DNA of 64,000 bases from Todiramphus chloris collaris (Eukaryota > Chordata > Aves > Coraciiformes > Alcedinidae): assembly GCA_025345505.1 (NCBI GenBank), contig JANVCC010000013.1, positions 523,215 through 587,214 of the forward strand. The letters run 5' to 3'. The position numbers were made by a program, and so were the translations under genes. Below, piece by piece: positions 60,301 to 64,000 of this stretch (its first letter is position 1; every line of letters begins with the position of its first letter). Under the pieces are notes generated by a model that was given only the letters and a program-made list of their open reading frames with translations, made no database searches and had not been told where the DNA came from.

Positions 60301-61672
60301 ACATCATTTTAACTATGCATATCTTTCATGGGAATTTTATAGGTGATACCAAAGTAGGTAATTTTCCTTCAAGACATAATAAAGACAAGTCTTTTAAATA
60401 CAGCTTATTTATTTACATTACACTATGAACTACAAAGTCTTGACTGTCATACAAACACAGAGAGAAATCCCTGTGTTTACTGTCTAGATTTCAGAGTCAT
60501 TAGCTATTGCTTGACTGATCTTCAACGGTCAGGAGTTAACTGGGAAAGAATTAAGAGTAGGTAGAAATTTTTAGAAGCATAATTCAGTGATCTACTTTTT
60601 AAAAACATGCTATCCTTGATTAAAAAGTATATCATAAAGGTTTTCACCCCCCTACAGAATGAGGATGGAAAAAACAACAGACACACATTTGAACCATGTA
60701 TCAAATGCGTATGTACAGCATTCCCTCAGGAAGGTTAGTGTTCTGACAAAAAACATACTTTAAAAAAATATGTAAAAACAGATTTCTGTACATCTAATCA
60801 TAGCAAAAACAGGAAAGTATATTTCTTGAGACCAATGTATTGCAAGTACTTTCACAGGGCATAGAGAAATCAGGAGGTTGCACGCTTCCTAAGCCATAAC
60901 CAAACTAAGAGTTGAAGTAGCTATGGCAAGGCGTGTTCCTTTTAACAAGCACCACAGTTCCTCCAAACAACAGGGATTGAGTTCAACAGATCTAATGACA
61001 TTTCTCTACGTGCAATTCTGTAGTGCCTGTAAAATCACAACACAAATTGGAAAGTGATTTTAAAAAAAAAAAAAAAGTCAAAAATAAATTAATTTCTCAT
61101 TGTGATAGCCATGCACCGGTATTTTAAGATGAGTCATCTGAAACAGAGCCCCTAAGGTTTTTGGAGAGTTCTGATGTCACATGCAGTTATGTATCTTGGT
61201 CTTTATGAAACAGAAACACTTGGGGAAAAAAAATTAGTAGAGATTTTATTTCGGTTCAGAAGCAAGACACTAAAACCTTAGTTCCCAAACTTTCAACTTA
61301 AGTTTGCAGTCATGGGCTTAAGACACCTTTCAGCCACAAGCTCTACATTTGCAAGTGAATTCTTAGTAGGCTTACAATCTTACCATGGATGTTATTTGGG
61401 ACTCCTCTCAAAAAATATTAGCCAAGGGAGAACATAATGCTGTGAAATCCTCAGAAAACCTATTAAAATCTTTCATGCTGTTGTTTATTCTTCCATTATT
61501 ATCAACCTCCAAAAACATATGAATCCTTACCTCATTCCACTGGAAACCTCTGGTGTAATTAGTACTGCCAATTTTCTAGATGTCGTATGGTTCCTCAATG
61601 ACTGCCCGAGAACAAGAGCGCCTTGACAGTACACATCATCAGTAGCAAGGGTCACAAACGCTTGATCTGTTA
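51195..61672 (-). CDS. GYG2: GYG2, glycogenin 2 (seven coding exons visible)
   Basis: Glycogenin is a Mn2+-dependent GT8 glycosyltransferase that self-glucosylates from UDP-glucose on a tyrosine and hands the oligoglucan to glycogen synthase. Exons in transcript order: 61672-61531, 59785-59611, 58314-58152, 57592-57466, 56580-56358, 55198-55058 and 51356-51195. They give 1133 nt with consistent phases. The first visible exon starts one base into a Val codon ([13 protein letters not shown]), so a tiny initiating exon (expected Met-Ser plus one base) lies upstream and was not found. With it the protein would be about 379 aa. Features: nucleotide-binding start, DAD metal motif at about 104-106, [18 protein letters not shown] at about 163-167, glucosylated Tyr at about 199 in [15 protein letters not shown] and KPWNY, and the C-terminal glycogen-synthase-binding [17 protein letters not shown]. 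Wording in several places ([24 protein letters not shown]) fits GYG2 better than GYG1. Confidence 0.95.
54150..54872 (+). mobile_element. CR1 3' end, relatively young copy, in a GYG2 intron
   Basis: About 0.72 kb of CR1 on the + strand, antisense to GYG2. It keeps one uninterrupted reading frame (54198-54779, 193 codons: [59 protein letters not shown]). That frame is the C-terminal end of ORF2, downstream of the RT catalytic core. It ends in two ATTCTATG units. The copy is 5'-truncated and cannot move by itself. Confidence 0.93.
55058..55198 (-). CDS. GYG2: GYG2 linker exon
   Basis: 141 bp, phase 0 at both ends (acceptor TTTGTTAG, donor GTAAGTA). It encodes [20 protein letters not shown] and [20 protein letters not shown], a linker between the catalytic domain and the C-terminal tail. 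It has no domain I recognise. The joined frame is open on both sides. Confidence 0.85.
56358..56580 (-). CDS. GYG2: GYG2 exon with KVVHFLG and KPWNY motifs
   Basis: 223 bp, acceptor CTTTACAG, donor AAG|GTAACT. It encodes [20 protein letters not shown] and [20 protein letters not shown], the end of the GT8 catalytic domain, and stops at SEECK. Confidence 0.95.
57466..57592 (-). CDS. GYG2: GYG2 exon with the autoglucosylation tyrosine
   Basis: 127 bp. It encodes [30 protein letters not shown] and VYTYVPAFN. The second Tyr of YTY (codon at 57483-57485) aligns with the self-glucosylated tyrosine of mammalian glycogenins. Confidence 0.95.
58152..58314 (-). CDS. GYG2: GYG2 exon: GWPDCFNSG segment
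   Basis: 163 bp. It encodes [40 protein letters not shown] and HGSFD. The split Gly joins the GGDQG motif of the following exon. Confidence 0.96.
59611..59785 (-). CDS. GYG2: GYG2 exon with the DxD metal motif
   Basis: 175 bp, using the acceptor CTGGTAG next to 59785. It encodes [40 protein letters not shown] and [10 protein letters not shown]. The DAD codons are at 59617-59625. A competing acceptor CCGCAG 15 bases downstream (exon start 59770) would drop five residues in frame; the upstream one matches mammalian length. Confidence 0.93.
61531..61672 (-). CDS. GYG2: GYG2 first visible coding exon
   Basis: 142 bp, acceptor GCTTACAG, donor GTAAGGA. It encodes [40 protein letters not shown] and EVSSGM. 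The first two bases finish a Val codon begun in an upstream exon that I could not identify within 61673-64000. Confidence 0.94.
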
Positions 61673-64000
61673 CTGTAAGCAAATATTCAGAAGAGTCACT
61701 TTACAGCTTTAAGATAAGCTCTTTTGGCTGGTTCCTACAATCTCCCTCCCCTAGCTAACCAACAGGCTGTGGCTTACAACAACCTGCAGCTCCTGTGATA
61801 AGCTCTTTTCTTTCCCAAACTCCCCCCAGAAGACACAACTGAATAGAAAATCCAGTGAAAGTGATTGCAGAATGTATGTTATTTTTGCTTGCCTGATTTA
61901 CATAATAACAGGTATGAAGTTTTCAGACTAGCCTTAAACAAAAAATTCCCCAAGCCAAAACATGATGTTAATCAAAAAAGACAATCTGTAAATATTCAGA
62001 TTTTGCATTTAACGTAATATAATACAACCGATAATGAAAATGTTCATGTTTATACAGTGCCAAAAGCAAAGGAAAAATACCCAGGATATTAAGTAGTAGC
62101 CGGAAATGTCCTTCTTTCCATAACTTCACTGAATCAATCCAACAGACATTATTCTTTGCTCTGTCGTCTTTGTACTAGGGTACAAAGGGTACTAGGGTAC
62201 AAACTGATGCTAGCTGAGCAAATGCGGAGAAATTGCTACCAAGCTTGGTACATCTCCCAGAAGCTAAGGATCTGTACCTTAAGTAACTCCAAGAAAATTA
62301 GGAGTGTTCCTCACTGTTAAGAAACATATGGGGAAAAAAAGTTACCATCAAAAAAGAAGCTATACTCCTGCACAATAGAAGACATCACGTATTTTCTGGA
62401 AATACCAGGTCTGTGGCAGTATCACCAGGGGCTGCTTCTTCAGCTCTGCCCTCTGACAGAACCACCATTATTGGGGTTCTTCTGGGGAGACCCAGAACCT
62501 ACAATTCAGCAAAGGTGAACAGCATCCTCAGAGCAGAAGGAAGACCTCAGCTTTCTAGGCTGCAAGATTAACCAGAACAAGAGGAGCGGGTTACACAGAT
62601 GAGGGGAATTCCACTGAGCTCTACGGAGATTTGATAAATACTTGTGTTGAACTACTTGTTTAAAACCATCATCATCTTAAGGGACAAGCAATTATGTTAA
62701 ATAAATTAAAACAACCAAACAATAACAACAACATAAACACCCTGTCATACAGTTTCCAGGCCCTGTGAGAGACACTGGAAAAGAATCTCACAGAACTAGT
62801 TGCAGAGAACCCAACAAATGACTTCATAGCTGCCTCAGCCAGAGGCTGCCAAAATGACTGCGTACAAACCTCTAACCTAATATCAAGGTATGCAATGAAG
62901 TATGTTTGGTGCTGGTGACAAGCTCTCAATTACTATGTATTTTAATTTTTCATGTCCTCTAAATCCAGAGAAAAGCACAAACACACTGCTTTGTTGTCTT
63001 CTTCCCCTCTCCCTTTTGTCCTGTCTCCCACTCATCTCCAAGCAGACCCGAATTCAAATCAAGCATGTGCACCTTACATTTGCTGACATTGCAACAGATC
63101 CCTGTACCTCAGGATAATCCCAGTAGTGTTAAACTTGTCCAGAAAACCTAAATCATACATCCAAAGTTAAAATAGTTTGCAGATACCTCAGCTAAGCAAA
63201 CTCTAGTAACATTTTGATCACAATTTCCAGAAGAAGCTAATGAAAAAAGGACCTTTCAAATCTCCTATTATCATAGGTTAGTAAGTTATAGGTATTGAAG
63301 AAAACAATGAATAAGGAGTTGCTGAAATGAAGTGTTTAAAAGGACAGTTGTGCAAGTAAACTGCTCCTTACTGCAATTTTTCCAAAAGGTTAAATGAGTA
63401 AATGAAAGCATACATAAAAAACAATACAAACCAAAAAACCACTGAAGGCTACTTTAGCAATAAATTTATTCTCAAAAGACACAGAGTCAGCAAAGAAAAG
63501 CACTTTTGTGTTAAGCAACAAGTATCTTCAGACAAATAAAAGTAATAAAACAACTACTGAGCAGGAGGCGGGAGGTAGGTTTATACAAAAAGCAAGCTGT
63601 GAAATGAGGGAGAGTTTAAATCTTAAAATACAATGTTTTAAATAACAACCACAAAACTGAACAAATAATCTTCTGGCATCTGCAAATTCTTTTAGCTACA
63701 GAAGCAAAATCTTTACTTAAGAAATACATCTAAAAATACACAAGCTACTCATCAAATGTTCAGCAAACTGGTACGGCAAATTACCACATCTTGCTTACCC
63801 TTGCACGCCGTGGGGCAAAAGCTGTGGTCAGAGCAACAAGGAAGCAAACTGCCACACACAGACAGCTTCTAAGAAACTCTTACTAATACCTCACACAGGA
63901 AAGAAACCAATTGCCTGTTTTGAGAATCAGGTGCGGGATACATATTAGGGCCTTCTTAACAGAGTGAATCATTACAGAGACAATTAAATAGGTAATCGAA
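61673..64000. other. Upstream of the visible GYG2 exons; nothing firm
   Basis: This should be GYG2 intron 1, possibly with the small initiating exon beyond the window. A short exact duplication, gtactagggtacaaa, occurs twice at about 62174-62204. I see no CpG-rich promoter and no initiating exon with the required phase. Confidence 0.5.

Larger units (their letters stand above)
51357..61530 (-). other. Introns of GYG2
   Basis: Introns at 51357-55057, 55199-56357, 56581-57465, 57593-58151, 58315-59610 and 59786-61530. The first contains the CR1 at 54150-54872 and an A-rich run near 53190. The others show only short homopolymers and no further repeat family or exon that I can support. Confidence 0.6.

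Noticed and set aside
63080-63110. Candidate GYG2 initiating exon (minus-strand ATGTCAGCAAAT followed by GTAAGG)
   Set aside because: The donor leaves phase 0, but the next exon needs one preceding codon base, so the junction would be out of frame.
63785-63835. Short minus-strand segment with acceptor and donor (possible GYG2 5' exon)
   Set aside because: It has no ATG and splice-like ends of this quality are common by chance. It could only be a non-coding exon.
1-64000. CRISPR arrays, tRNA or rRNA genes, endogenous retrovirus LTR pairs
   Set aside because: I found no regularly spaced repeats, cloverleaf-like gene, rRNA motif, paired long terminal repeats or retroviral coding motifs.

Overview
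The window is vertebrate nuclear DNA, most likely from a bird. The interspersed repeats I recognise are CR1 LINEs ending in ATTCTATG-type units, and the two sulfatase genes are multi-exon with moderate introns. CR1 also occurs in turtles and crocodilians, so 'bird' is an inference. There is one 10-N gap (8913-8922). I see no rRNA, tRNA, CRISPR or prokaryotic feature.

Three protein-coding genes are supported by complete, phase-consistent exon chains. (1) A + strand arylsulfatase gene at 6847-14319 has nine coding exons and encodes about 580 aa; it most resembles ARSD. (2) A tandem + strand paralogue at 20345-39056 has ten coding exons and encodes about 596 aa; it most resembles ARSH. The seven complete internal exons from the active-site exon onward have identical lengths in both genes (122, 123, 424, 137, 135, 163 and 122 bp), which shows tandem duplication. 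(3) GYG2 (glycogenin 2) lies on the - strand at 51195-61672, with seven coding exons visible and only the first codons missing. The sulfatases converge on GYG2, matching in relative orientation the human Xp22.33 block where GYG2 neighbours ARSD, ARSL, ARSH and ARSF.

Layout: 1-6846 is intergenic and holds a 3.2 kb decayed CR1 (- strand). 6847-14430 is sulfatase A. 14430-20324 is intergenic, with a T26 tract, a perfect hairpin and a G-quadruplex-prone G/T block. 20325-39566 is sulfatase B. Its last intron is 6.4 kb, against 0.14 kb in A, and contains two CR1 pieces and an unexpected CpG-rich block at about 34310-35140. 39567-50920 is a convergent intergenic interval with a 1.8 kb CR1, a smaller CR1 tail and several unproven exon-like segments on the + strand. 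51195-61672 is GYG2, with a relatively young CR1 3' end in one intron. 61673-64000 holds nothing I can identify.

The sulfatases are predicted endomembrane hydrolases activated by formylglycine formation. GYG2 is a cytosolic self-glucosylating primer of glycogen synthesis. They are neighbours by ancestral synteny and I see no shared pathway. I found no convincing new biological system. The observations most worth checking are the orphan intronic CpG block, the ATG-TGA start-stop element just before the sulfatase B start, and the possible extra + strand transcript between sulfatase B and GYG2.
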